The translations under genes and the position numbers were made by a program. DNA of 64,000 bases. Source: Diabrotica undecimpunctata. Lineage: Eukaryota; Arthropoda; Insecta; Coleoptera; Chrysomelidae. Below, in pieces: positions 20,196-32,041 of this stretch. The first letter of the stretch is position 1. The number at the start of each line of letters is the position of its first letter. The DNA lies in contig NC_092805.1 in NCBI RefSeq assembly GCF_040954645.1, positions 20,424,741-20,488,740 of the forward strand, read 5' to 3'. A model generated the notes under the pieces. It was not told where the DNA came from and did not search any database. It saw only the letters and a list, made by a program, of their open reading frames with translations.

Positions 20196-20800
20196 AAAAC
20201 TCAATGTAGTTCTAAGCTTGCAAAAGTATTACTGCTTGCTATAGGACTAATAAAGAGGTGATTCTAAAAATAGCTCGCACACACTGACATCTACCATTGT
20301 AAATGTACAGAACATTGATAAATAATTATTATCTTGGGCCATCCTTTATGATGCACCGGAATTACGTAATACCGTTAGTGATAGTGACTTCATTTTATTA
20401 TTTGCACACATTAAGTTGGAATACGATTATGTATTAATTTGCAGATGCACGTTGGGATATGGAATATTTACTTTATATTATTTTTATTATCCTATACAAA
20501 CAACATTTTCTAGCGTTGATCGGCCAGATGTGCTAATAAAACTTCCATATTCCTAAATTTATAGTTTTGAGCACAAATTTTGATAAGATTAAAGAAAGAA
20601 AGTCCAAAGCCATAATGCAAAAAATAGGAAAAGGAAATACGCTGACAGACCGGAGACAAAATCATTCTGTCTTCGGTTTCCATATATAATGTAGCTTCGC
20701 CTATTTTTTTTTAATTTTAAAGTGTTTGTCCTTGTGTAGTGTAGTGTGATGTTTAATTTTATGTTAATAACATTTTATTCTTATTGGATAGGTCGCAATT
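20196..20800. other. Unassigned AT-rich sequence
   Basis: Nothing coding recognised. The stretch 20570-20860 leads into the hammerhead-like motif and may be the terminal part of the element carrying it. Confidence 0.35.
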
Positions 20801-20807
20801 GACGAAA

Positions 20808-20847
20808 TGCCCCTGAAAATGCTCTAAGGAGCGAAAGTACTTGGGCA
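20808..20847 (+). ncRNA. Hammerhead-ribozyme-like motif, core mutated
   Basis: Layout: UGCCC (stem I), CUGAAAA where CUGAUGA is expected, one U, GCUC-UAAG-GAGC (4-bp stem II), GAAA, GUAC closing a 2-bp stem III around a UA loop, U-U, then GGGCA (stem I partner). Everything but U7 and G8 of the core matches. Loss of G8, the general acid, should make it inactive. It is the sister of the minus-strand copy at 26.5 kb. Confidence 0.55.
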
Positions 20848-20879
20848 AGATTTAATTAATCAATTGTGCGCGATATCTG

Positions 20880-21548
20880 CCTTTTATTTGATCAAAGTAA
20901 ATTGCAGATTTACAAATACAACAAAGATACAACAAACAAAAGATACAACAAACAGACACTTACAAATATCTGGGACACGAGATCAAAATAAACAGAGACA
21001 ATCAAACAAATGAAATACAGAGGCGAATAGGCCTGACATGGGCAGCATTTGGCAAACTAAGCCATATTCTAAAAAGTTCAATTCCCATGTGTCTCAAGCG
21101 AAAAGTTTATAACCAATGTGTTTTGCCTGTACAAACTTATGGAGCAGAGACTTTAACACTCACGCAGAAATCTGCGAATAAACTAAGAGTTACACAACGA
21201 GCCATGGAACGTGCAATGCTGAATGTGAGCCTCCGAGACCACATAACAAACCGACAAATCAGGCAAAGATCAGGAGTTCAAGACGTCATCGAAAGAACCA
21301 CGAGACTTAAGTGGAACTGGGCAGGACACTTAGCCAGAACACAAGATGGACGATGGACAAGACGAATTATGGAATGGAGGCCCAGAAATTATAAAAGAAG
21401 CCGAGGACGACCACCGACTAGATGGGCCGACGACATAAAAAGAGTAGCGGGAAACTGGCTACAAGCGGCCCAGTGTAGAGAACACTGAAAAGAACTGAGG
21501 GAGGCCTATGTCCAGCAGTGGACGGGATTGGCTGATTGATGATGATGA
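20880..21548 (+). mobile_element. RTE/BovB-like LINE 3' end with (GAT)n tail
   Basis: After a frame break near 20960 (TYKYLGHEI...), an open frame at 21087-21488 gives VLPVQTYGAETLTL, RAMERAMLNVSLRDHI, and LKWNWAGHLARTQDGRWTRRIMEWRPR..RSRGRPPTRW.DDIKRVAG, then KELREAY out of frame. This ending and the ATGATGATG tail (about 21537-21548) fit RTE-type elements. 5'-truncated before the palm. Confidence 0.75.
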
Positions 21549-23675
21549 AATTGAAGATGCACTGAAAATGACAAAGAATAGGGAAATCACGGTAGTAATG
21601 GGCGATTTGAATGCAAAAGTCGGCAAGGGAAGAGCTGGAACAATAAAGAAAGATCCAAAGAACTCCAAAATTAGATGTTAGAAAACTGAAAGAAGCTGAT
21701 ATAAAAAAAAAACAAACTCTAACAGAAAATATACGAAAACTTTGATAAATTAGATACTAACACCTACGAGATAAACCAAAAATGGGAAACATTAAAAAAC
21801 TGCCTCCTCGTTCCATGCAAAGGGATTTTAAAAGAGACTATTAGAAAGAGAGACAACTGGATGACCCACGAAATACTCGTCAAGATGGACCAAAGAAGAC
21901 AAGTCAAGAACAAAGTCAGTCACAATTACAAAATCATTAACAATGAAATCAGAAAAATCATAAGAGGGGCAAAACCAACTTAGTATGAGGAAAAATGTAA
22001 AGAGATAGAAGATCTTCAGAACAAATACGACCTATTCAACCTACATTGTTTTTGATATGGCTTCGGCAGTTTGCTATACAACCAGTTACATGCAACCTAC
22101 ATTAAAAGGTTAAAGAAATGACAGGGTTGCAAAAAAGAAACCACAACACGAATCTTTTAGATAAAAATGGAATGACTGACTATACTATGATAACGACTGA
22201 CGAAAAGCTAAAACGATGGAAAGAATATATGAAAAAGCTCTTCGACGACGAAAGAAGAAACCTACAAGACATATCTTTCGAGGACAGAGAAACAAGTATA
22301 GAAATTACAAAGGAAGAAATATTGTATGCACTAAAGAACACCAGAAACAGAAAAAGCCTGGGGCCAGATTAACTGCCTATTGATATCCTTAATTTATCAG
22401 TCGGGTGACATACCCAATAAATGGTTGACCTCAACATTTATTTGTCACCCAAAAAAGAAAAATGCTAGAGAATGCACCGACCACTGCACCATAAGCCTGA
22501 TGTCTCACACACTTAAAATGTTTTTAAAGATCATCCATACCAAATACTTGATATGGATATTGAAGAAACCCAATTTGGATTCCGTAGAGACGTAGGTACC
22601 CGTAAAGCGCTCTTTGCATTCAACGTACTAATCCAGAGATGCTTGGATGTGAACCAAGATATGTACGTCTGTTTCATAGATTACAACAAGGCTATAAAGT
22701 CCGCCACAAAGAGCTAATAGACGTCCTCAAAGTAAAACGATTAAAATACAATGACCTCCGAATTATAACAAATCTATATTATAAACAGCAGGCACACATA
22801 AGCCTTAATGAATACACATCAGAAGGGTTCGAAATTAAAAGAGGAATACGACAGGGGTGTGTATTGTCACCACTACTATTCAATGCATACTCTGAAGAAA
22901 TTATGAAAAGAGCTCTTAAGGGAGAAACAACAGGAATAAAGGTTAATGGAACACCAATTAACAACAGTAGATATGCGGACGATACTATTATAATAGCAGA
23001 CAACCTCAAGACCAACCAACAAGAAAACTAAATTTATGAGGATATCAAAAACCCAAAATAATGATGAAAGCCTGAGAATTAACGGTAAAACTTTAGAACA
23101 AGTTGAAAACTACAATTATCTTGGCACAATAATTATTCACACAAACGATTACTCCAAAGAAATCAAAGTTCGAATAGAGAAAGCACGAACAAACTTCAAT
23201 AAAATGACAAAGGTAATTTGTGCAAGAGAACTGAAATTAGACTTGAGAGTTAGGCTTACAAGGTGTTATATTTTATCGACTCTGCTTTACAGGATAGAAG
23301 CATAGACACTTAACGCGTCGACTAATAAAAAGCATTTGAACTGTGGGTGTATAGAAGAATCCTAAAGATATCATGGACCGAGCATGTAACAAACAACGAA
23401 GTCATGAGAAGAGTCAACAAAAGAATGGAAATATTGGAAACTGTCAAGACACGAAAGCTGCAATACCTGGGTCATGTTATGCATAATTAATTGTACAAGG
23501 GATAATCCAGGGCAAGAGAACTGTAGGAAGGAGAAGAATCCCATGATTGCGTAACTTGAGGGAATGGTAGGGATGCACATCAATCGAACTATTCAGAGCG
23601 GCAGCATCTATGATCAGAATAGCCATGATGATTGCCAACCTTCGTCGCGGAGACGGCACGTAAAGAAGAAGAAGA
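21549..23675 (+). mobile_element. LINE (GAA-tail family), endonuclease to 3' end, broken
   Basis: Order: endonuclease piece ITVVMGDLNAKVG (about 21590), a linker with many stops, RT fingers at 22118-22372 (DEKLKRWKEYMKKLFD, EEILYALKNTRNRKSLGPD), FRRDVGT, palm at 22800-23030 (GIRQGCVLSPLLFNAYSEEI, SRYADDTIIIAD), YNYLGTII, and C-terminal parts to RRGDGT followed by an AAGAAGAAG tail (23660-23673). At least six frame breaks. It shows most of the family's domain order. Confidence 0.75.
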
Positions 23676-24284
23676 TTGGGCAGCTTGTAATAAGACCACA
23701 TCGAAAATGAGACTCGAACAAAGAAAAATGTTTTTGTTATTTTGAAAAATGCTGAATTGATTTCGTTCGAAACGGATCTTATTGCATAGCAGGCTGAGGC
23801 TAGTTTCTTACTTAACAAATCGATATGATGGAACCATTTAAGGTTGCTGTTTGGCGGTTATTAAGAAGCAAAGGTTGATGAGAAGAGAAGTTGAGTAAGT
23901 CTGAAATAAAGATAATTCAGATTGAAAAACAAAATCTGAACCAATTATATTTTCCTATAAGATAAGATAAGATAACCCACCTCACCCAACAATAAAATTT
24001 TGAACACCATGGGGTTAGCTATAATTATTGTAATGCTTAATGAACGATGAATCAATGAATAATGGTTAACGATTATTAATTATTGAACAGAATATGATAC
24101 TGTGTTTGAATGTAGTTATAAATCTTACTTTGTAGGACAAATATTAGGTCACTTTTAAAGGGTCTGTAATAAAACTTATGTAATTGTAGTGACTGTTCTA
24201 TTTTTATTATCAAGTCTGCAGTTGGACGAGCTTTTTCAAAATCTGTGACTCCCATGTATTATAGGTATTCGATATTCATGTTCT
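23676..24284. other. Unassigned AT-rich sequence
   Basis: No coding or terminal-repeat signal recognised; a short GATAAGATAAGATAA run is near 23960. Confidence 0.35.
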
Positions 24285-24645
24285 TTTGACGTGACAACGT
24301 CTTAAATTAGGTTGTGGCTCGGAGTCACTCATGAAAAAGTGTAACGCCCGCTCACGTCTGTTAGGATGAGTCACCGAACGAGAGAGAGGCCCGCCGGACC
24401 GGCGAATGCCTTGCGTCTCTCTCCCACTGATCGGTCCGCTGCGCGCGCAGCACTAGAGAATTAGGCGCGTTGAATCGGTGCGTGCTTGTGTCTCTGTCTT
24501 TCTCGAGCGTTCTTGGCGTTGGAAAACCGAGAAAGCGTCATAATACAAGTTCACACGTGTGGTTAAAGTATCGTCAGCTGTGTCTGTAGTGAAAATGTGG
24601 AGTGCTTAGATTCGTCATTTACAACAACTACAACAATAAAGGTAA
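24285..24645 (+). other. CpG-rich block, promoter/5' UTR-like, possible first exon
   Basis: This is by far the most GC- and CpG-rich stretch between 20 and 30 kb (for example GGCCCGCCGGACCGGCG near 24390 and TGCGCGCGCAG near 24440). It begins with TGACGTGACAACGTC, contains no long frame, and ends with ACAATAAAG|GTAAATAAT, which could be a splice donor. It could be the first noncoding exon of a gene or the promoter end of a mobile element; I cannot decide between them. Confidence 0.35.
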
Positions 24646-25541
24646 ATAATTGTACACTAATATTTCATTATCGTAAACTATGATTGATTGATTAATTGTT
24701 AGATTGACACAAAAGTTGAGAAACTGAGTTTATAGGTTATGTCATACTATTGACAAATGTTGATAGTGTTAAGTAAATTATTAGTTTAAATCACTCTGCA
24801 ATCAATCGTAATTCAATCGATTGAGAAGAAACAGCGCGTATTGCTAGTCAAACATTTAAAATAACAAATTATAACCTCTAACCTGTCAAAACAGGGCGAC
24901 CAAACAAACGAACTAAACCGACCAATCACCACGCGCGGAGTTAGAATTTAACTGTGTTTAGCAAGAATTTCAAATTCCAATTTTAGTAAATGTTTTAATT
25001 TTCAACTTTACCATTTACAATTACAAATTTTAATTAATTTCAAATTTATTTAGCAAAAATTTGAACCTTCGATCTGAATAAGTGTTTTGATTTTCAAATT
25101 GATTCTTTAAAACTAAAAATAAATATTCTACCGAGAAAAAGACGTTGTTACGTAAAATCTTCGCCCGTAAAACCGACTTTACAGGCAACCGATTTTTTTT
25201 TTCATTTAGTAATTCATCTAGTATGTGTCTTAAATATACAGGAGAAAGTTGACGTAGCGTATATTTTTTTTGTGATACAATAATATTTGACTTAAATTTG
25301 TTATGAGTATAGCAAATAAAAATATACACAATATACACAATGTGTTTTTTAATTGCAATTTGTTTGTTTTGTAAAATATTTTTTAGTGTAAATAAGATAA
25401 AGTACATTGTTTATGTTTTTAAACTAAAATACTGATATTATAATGCAGTATCTTAATATTATTCTATTATTATTTTGCAAAGCAATTATAAGAAAGTTTA
25501 GATATGGGTAGTTACAAAAAATGGCTAAATATTATTATTAT

Positions 25542-25544
<3 letters not shown>
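24646..25544. other. Unassigned AT-rich sequence
   Basis: Contains recurring AAATTTCAAATT-like words around 24965-25100 and a minus-strand frame at 25407-25030 of AT-driven composition with no recognised family. Confidence 0.35.

Positions 25545-25545
<1 letters not shown>

Positions 25546-25594
<49 letters not shown>
25546..25594. repeat. (TA)n microsatellite
   Basis: About 49 bp of TA. The non-repetitive sequence after it (to about 25760, GC-richer, with GACTCCGCGTTG) looks like the end of an inserted element but I cannot name it. Confidence 0.85.
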
Positions 25595-25596
<2 letters not shown>

Positions 25597-25959
25597 TGCA
25601 CTTTAATTTCCGCGGGAACTATATGTGCTTTCTGTGGTTTACCGGGTTTGACTCCGCGTTGAATAATTTTGGTTTTGAGAAAAACCATTATTTTGACGAC
25701 TTTTGTGCAAGGTCGCACTTTTTAAAAAATTGAAAGATCTTGAATTGAAGAAGGATACATAATTTAGAACAAAGAAATAAAAGTTCTTCGTTTTGAGAAG
25801 CTACTCGCTAACAGAATCAGCTTAGCAATTTTAAAGAGCGCACAAATAGAACTCACTGTATTCCTAGCTTATAGTTACTACACAGATCAAGTGCTCAGTC
25901 TTACCACACATAGAGAAGCTTTAAAAACTACTTTCTGAATATTATACCATGTAGCGGAG

Positions 25960-26260
25960 TTGCTAACCTAATAAACAATATGTCGTGTGATAGTTCTTTC
26001 CAAATAATAGCTGGTGGTCGCCAGATCAATGTGAGGAAATTGTAAAATGGTCTCTGTCAAGGATCGGTGCTTGCTCCAACCCTCTTCAAGCTGTATATAT
26101 CTGACATACTTCGGACAATGGCAGAGAAATATGTATCTGATACAATAAAACAATAGAAGTTTTCTGTCAGCAACATACTCACAGAATATTTGGTAGATCT
26201 CGGTAAATATTTCAGTAACTAAAGGATCATTTCAAATAAGCAGAAAATGAGAGTTGAGAA
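25960..26260 (+). mobile_element. Jockey-like LINE RT scrap
   Basis: Frames give FQIIAGGRQINVRKL, a stop, then CQGSVLAPTLFKLYISDI, the RT segment before the palm (qGSvLaPtLF). The palm is lost. Confidence 0.6.
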
Positions 26261-26506
26261 CTGCGCAAAAAATGGAGCGACAATCTTCCTTAGAGGTATT
26301 AATCTATCAATGAAAAAGCAGAACTGATAATAGCGAGGATAAACAAGAAGAAAACTTTAAAATATAAACAGGCTTTTTAAGTATTTTTTGCATAAATGGA
26401 TGCTTTGTAGGGATTAAAAACAAAGAAACATCATTTCACAAGCTCGAATAAATGAACTTTGAAAAATTAAAGGCAAATATCGAGCACAATTTTAATAATC
26501 AAATCT
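26261..26506. other. Unassigned sequence
   Basis: Nothing recognised; likely the body or flank of the element carrying the ribozyme-like motif. Confidence 0.3.
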
Positions 26507-26546
26507 TGCCCAAGTACTTTCGCTTTCTACAGCATCATCAGGGGCA
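26507..26546 (-). ncRNA. Hammerhead-ribozyme-like motif, core intact
   Basis: On the minus strand: UGCCC (stem I, 5 bp with GGGCA), CUGAUGA, one U, GCU-GUAGAA-AGC (3-bp stem II), GAAA, GUAC (stem III of 2 bp including A15.1-U16.1, UA loop), U as residue 17, then GGGCA. All invariant core residues are present. The single U between A9 and stem II is unusual and is shared with the copy at 20.8 kb. Penelope-like elements are known to carry hammerheads with very short stem III, which fits. Confidence 0.6.
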
Positions 26547-26829
26547 TTTCGTCAAATTTGGGCTATCCAGCAAGCGCAGAATGTATTAAACATGAAACTA
26601 AACATAAATTGTACATAACACTACACTAAAATAAGGACAAACAGTTTAAAATTATTTAAAAATTATTCTACGCTACATCCTTGTCGGCAACAGGAGAGAG
26701 AATGATCTCCTGAGAATGAATCTTACACAGTGGTTTCTAAGGGTTGAAAATTTGTATTAAAGTACAAATCATGATTGAATCTTTATTTTACTTAATTAAA
26801 TTAGATTTTTAGATTCTCTATATACACAT
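26547..26829. other. Unassigned, probably part of ribozyme-bearing element
   Basis: The sequence after the motif (to about 26720) is partly similar in layout to the flank of the 20.8-kb copy (CATGAAACTAAACAT / ATGTTTAATTTTATG in opposite orientation). No coding signal. Confidence 0.35.
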
Positions 26830-26843
26830 CTAATTTTCCTTCT

Positions 26844-27990
26844 GTGTTTTTGTCCTGTTCACAACATTATTATGCAGACGATACCCAACTCTATATGTCA
26901 TTTTATCCAAATGAGTGTGATCAAGCGGTAAATGCAATAAATCATGACCTTCTTCAGCTGCAGATTTTTTCTCAAAATCATTGTTTAAAATTGAATACAT
27001 CAAAAACTCAGGATATCATTTTTGGGAGGAATCTCCATAGGAAAATATTTTTAGAGAATTATGCCAATCGAATTATCTTAGGAAATGACAATTTAATTTT
27101 TAGCAAAAAGATTAAACGCCTTGGGGTTTGGTTCGACGAAGATTTAAGGTTTACATATCATGTAAGTATTTGTTTACAACGAGGTTACGCCGTTTTAAAA
27201 TTACTGTATCAAAGCCGCAATTTATTAAGTAGGGCCACAAAGTCATTATTATGTAATGCTCTGGTACTATCAAAATTAAATTATTGTGACGTGCTTTACA
27301 ATGCGTGTCTCACTGAATTTGATTCATGGAGAATACAGAAATTGCAAAATTCTTGTTTGCGTTTGATTTTTGGCATCAGGAAATTTCAAAGGATAAGTCA
27401 TGTTTTCACTGTAGTCAAGTGGCTAAATATGAAAAATCGTCGGAAACTCCATGCTTTATGTTTTTACTATAAAATCATTCAAGAGAGAGTTCCACCATAC
27501 CTGTACAATCGAATAACTTATAGGACGGACGTTCATAATCTTAATCTTAGACACAAGAATACCCTCACTTTACCTAAACATACAACATCCTTTTTTAAAC
27601 GTTCATTTTCATATTCAATTGCTTGCAATATTAACAGTTTGTCCTACAATATTAAAAATCTGTCTAGAGTCAAGTTCAAGAGATTAAGTTATGAGCAGTT
27701 GTTAGCTGAACAGTAATTTAAAAATTTAAGAATTAAAAAAAGTAAATAGTTTATAATTTATAAATTTAATATGTACTTAATATTTTTATGTTTTATTGTA
27801 AATACAATTTCATTATTTAGATATAGTCTATCTATCCTATTTTCGGGGGGTTAGGTGGAAGAGCAGTTGTGTGCCGCTGTTGCACAGTGGTACACAAACT
27901 GAATCTCGCCCTACTGATATATTTCATTGTAAAGAAAATTTAATCTGTTGTTAATAAAGACATTTATTATTATTATTATTATTATTATAA
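26844..27990 (+). mobile_element. CR1/Jockey-like LINE, 3' half, frame intact, (TTA)n tail
   Basis: An uninterrupted 290-codon frame (26844-27716) starts at the RT palm YADDTQLYM (both Asps) and continues QNHCLKLNTSKTQDIIFG, KRLGVWFDEDLRF, LVLSKLNYCDVLYNAC, IQKLQNSCLRLIFGIRK and a C-terminal domain to LLAEQ. A 3' UTR of about 240 bp ends AATAAAGACA followed by (TTA)n at 27964-27989. The intact frame suggests a young, 5'-truncated insertion. Fingers and endonuclease are absent. Confidence 0.8.
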
Positions 27991-28800
27991 TGAATAAAAC
28001 CCTTAAATGTGTGTTTTCCTATGTTTTCCGCTTAAGGGTGGTTTGATCCCCTTAAAAACAAAAAGAACACTTCGCACATATATACCTTTTGCAAAAGAAG
28101 ATGAGACAATCTTAAATCCAAATTTTCAGCTAAATCCATGCAGTCTGACGTAATTGGAAGGTAAGGTACTATTTTCCGCCCGAGCTACTGGACTAATACA
28201 TACAAAATTCAAATTCTAAACACACAATTACAAAAAATACCAAATAAAAATCAACTATTTGTACAACAGATAAGAGAAATACTTAAAAATGTAGAAGTAT
28301 TTGCCAAAACTATCCCTTAACTTCTATTTTAAAAATTTAGTATTGCCTTACCTAAAGAAAAGATATAAATATAGAACTATATAACGCTTCCTTTGATACT
28401 AATCAAAAATTGAATTCGCGTGATTTATGATGCAACACTACTACTCTAATAGATAAGTGGTAATTTTGCGGTGATATAAAATGTAAATTTATCAGAATAT
28501 GAATGCAAATCATTATCAACTTATATCTACAAAAAGGAAACAAACTTATAACTAACAAAGTATAAAGCTGAAGTACCTTGTTCGATTATCAGAAACGAAA
28601 AAGAGTATGGGTGAGTCCAATTTAGTATTCAAAAAACGGTATATCTTCTAAGAGATCTAAAGGGTCAACAGGAAATTAGATAATTTCTTGGGGTGGACAA
28701 CAGCTTTCATGAATCTTTGGATAATCTTAAAAATTTTCGTACCATCTTCGTTCGTCTGAAGATAGACTTGACGTCATGCTTTGCTAAAATTTTACTGATT
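27991..28800. other. Unassigned sequence
   Basis: AT-rich; no coding, tandem or inverted structure recognised. Confidence 0.4.
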
Positions 28801-28807
28801 CGATCTA

Positions 28808-29345
28808 TCTTCTTCTTCAAGTGCCATCTCCGCGGCGGAGGTCGGCAATCATCACAGCTATTCGGACTTTTGAGACGGCGGCTGCTCTGAAAAGTTCATT
28901 TGATGTACATCCGTACCACACTCTCAGGTTGCGCAGCCATGACATTCTACGCCTTCCTATGCTTCTCTTTTCTTGGATCTTTCCCTGCATAATCAGTTGG
29001 AGCAAGGTGTATTTTTCTCCACGTGTAATATGTCCGAGATATTCTAATTTTCTTGTTTTTATGTATTTTGTATTTAAAATTTCCATTTCTTTGTTCATCC
29101 TTCCCAGAACCTCTTTGTTTGTGACGTGTGCTGTCCATGATATTTTCAGAATTATTATGTATACCCACAGCTCGAATGGTTCCAGTTTTTTCATTGATGT
29201 CGCATTCAAGGTCCAAGATTCCATTCCATAAAATAAAGTCGAAAAAACATAGCACCTCGCCAACTTAACTCTTAGTTCCAGTTTTAAATCCCTGGTACAT
29301 AGCACTCTTCTCATTTTGTTGAAATTTGCTCTAGCCTTTTCTATT
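28808..29345 (-). mobile_element. LINE 3' end (GAA-tail family)
   Basis: A minus-strand open frame (29314-28817) gives LKLELRVKLARCYVFSTLFYGMESWTL, WTAHVTNKEVLGRMN, LEYLGHITRGEKYTLLQLIMQGK, GRRRMSWLRNLRVWYG and ends VRIAVMIADLRRGDGT, followed by GAAGAAGAAG. 5'-truncated after the RT palm. The single frame suggests a fairly recent copy. Confidence 0.8.
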
Positions 29346-29622
29346 CTTATTTTCTTATTCGATCTATACTATTTTTAATTTACAGTAGGTCACTTAAAAT
29401 CTCTAGAGCATGACTATTTTCTCTTCATACTTTTTCGGGTTGGTTCAATTCTTTCCTCAAATAGTCAGGTTCACATATTCGGATAGCACGATATATTATG
29501 ATATTGTGTTTCTTTATTCTTTATTTCAATGGCCAATTAAATCTTAGGATTTAAAGTTTGTAAGTAGGTAGTAAGTTGAAAATAGCATCTCAAAATAGTT
29601 GGAACGAAACTTCTACGGAACA
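29346..29622. other. Unassigned sequence
   Basis: Short AT-rich interval; nothing recognised. Confidence 0.35.
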
Positions 29623-29828
<206 letters not shown>

Positions 29829-30759
29829 TCAGTCCTGACTCCCCGGACGGAGTTTAGTGGTCATCGTGTCCATTGTCTTAAAAAAAAATTTCGTTGGTAG
29901 GTAACTTTTTCAATAACAATGTTTGTGATAAAGCAGAAAATATTACCTACTATTTAACCGACATGATTGCATAAATTATTTACAAAAATAGATAGTCTTC
30001 AAATGACAATTTATAAAGTATTTAAACGGCATTTAAAATTCGTTGGAATTATGACAATAAATCCACTAAATGATTATTTATGAATTATTTTTCAAAATTT
30101 TAAACTTTAAATCGCTCTCGTGTAAAGTTCGTCAAATGGCTCTTGATAATTTTTGCTTTGCAGTCGTCGATATATATTCATAAAAAGGAACGACTCAAAA
30201 CCAAGAATAAAACAAGCTTTACCACTCAAATACAGTAACTATTATACTTACAACTAACTTTTATCACATGGTTTAAATTTCTTCTAACAAAAGAACCAGT
30301 TCCGTTCATACTTAACTACATATTAACTAAATGTTATTCATTACCATAAAAAAGTCCACATTACCACCGGTCTTATCTTTTCACCTTATCTATATAAAGA
30401 ATACATTGGGCTTAGTGTTTCGCTTATTTACACTTTATTTTTATATATTCTTTGTGGTATGGTGCCAATTTTATTGGATATGAAGGAAACAACTACAATT
30501 TAGCATTTAGTTACGCATTTTCTCAGCTTTTTTCGAAGTCAAATCAAGATGCTAGGTCTGGATGATATTACTTATCGCTAACAATGTTTATTTTCTTTAA
30601 AACAATTCTTATTTGTTCAATTTTTCGTCATTTAATATAGCCAGAGAAAAACCGAACACAGAGAAGCGACAGTCCTTTGAAGTTACGTGGCCAAGCCGCC
30701 AATGACAGCTAATAACCAGAAAATTAATAGTCAGTGGGCATATCACACAATATAAATTC
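29829..30759. other. Unassigned sequence
   Basis: No gene or element recognised; AT-rich with several AATAAA strings. Confidence 0.4.
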
Positions 30760-31157
30760 TTAAGAGCGTAGGCGCAAAATTTCGGGCCAATGTTTTTTAA
30801 ATGCATTCATTTTTTTCGAATCCTGAAAAAACTAATAAGTATTTTTGAAAAATTTAAACGCAGAATGAAAGACTAAATTATTACTGAGGGCCGAAAGTCC
30901 CTGAAAACTTCTATAATGTTTATTTTAATAAGTTACAGGGGTGAAAAAAAAAGAGAAAATTTAGTGTGATTTTTAATTTCAAATATCTCATTCAAAAAAA
31001 CTTTTTGTTTATTCTAAGGGACTTTCGGCCTTCGGTAATAATGTAATCTTTCATTCTGTGTTTAAATTTTTCAAAAATATTTGTTAGTTTTCTCAGGATT
31101 CGAAAAAAATGATTGTATTTAAAAAGCATTGGCCCGAAATTTAGCGCCTACGCTCTT
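30760..31157. mobile_element. Foldback/MITE-like palindromic element, copy 1
   Basis: About 400 bp, itself nearly a perfect palindrome: it opens AAGAGCGTAGGCGC and closes GCGCCTACGCTCTT, with the internal words GAGGGCCGAAAGTCC and GGACTTTCGGCC opposed. No coding capacity. TTAA at the left end; the right end has TTGCG. Confidence 0.75.
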
Positions 31158-32041
31158 GCGAAACAAAGAAATTACTAAAAATCTTAAAATTACAACAGAA
31201 CAAGACTTCAAAATTGCAAAAACATGGTTGCAAATAAAGAAACTTACATTAAATTATGAAAAAACTAAATAGGTACTCATCTACTTTTTGCTATATACAA
31301 AAGTTGTCTGCCAATTTTTAATTCGTTAAATATAAATAACAAAGATCATTGAAGGTACTGCGTCATGCGCCAATGTTTTTCTTCTATTTCCTTTTACAAT
31401 AACATTATCTTCAAAATGCAGTTCACAAATCCTATAATTATTATAAAGTGAATCCATTTTGAATAACAAATCTTCTCGTCTGCAAGCTTCTATCCACACT
31501 CTATCCGCACTACAAATTTTTAACAGAACAAATTTTAAACAAAGAACTTTTTCTGTATTTATAAATAATACTTTATTACTTACAACTATAAGAGTATTAG
31601 TATATTCTAAGTATATTGTAAGTAATGAAATATTTAACTTTTGTCAATATCTAATCTTAATAAATTTACAGTTTTCTCCTGACTAAGTCACAAAAATGTC
31701 ACTACATATTGAGGTATGCAACAAATAAAGTTTTAATATTTTTTATTTGTAATTCCCATTTAAAACTCTTAAATATTTTGTGTACTTCGATCCATATATT
31801 TGATCTTTTTTATTTATATTTAACGAATTAAAAATTGGCAGACAACTTTTATATATAGCAAAAAGTAGATGAGTACCTATTTAGTTTTTTCATAATTTAA
31901 TGTAAGTTTGTTTATTTGCAACCATGTTTTTGCAATTTTAAAGTCTTGTTCTGTTGTAATTTTAAGATTTTCCCAATTATCGGTCTAACTATGTTTCCAA
32001 CAATTTTTAGTTTGAGCATTTTAGTAATTTCTTTGTTTCGT

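Noticed and set aside
25030..25407. 125-codon minus-strand frame (MYFILFTLKN...)
   Set aside because: AT-rich region, Ile/Lys/Asn-heavy composition, no homologous family recognised and no exon boundaries.
31459..31686. 75-codon frame in the loop of the giant inverted repeat
   Set aside because: AT-driven Asn/Leu/Ile composition, no family, no ribosome-start context; not supported as a gene.
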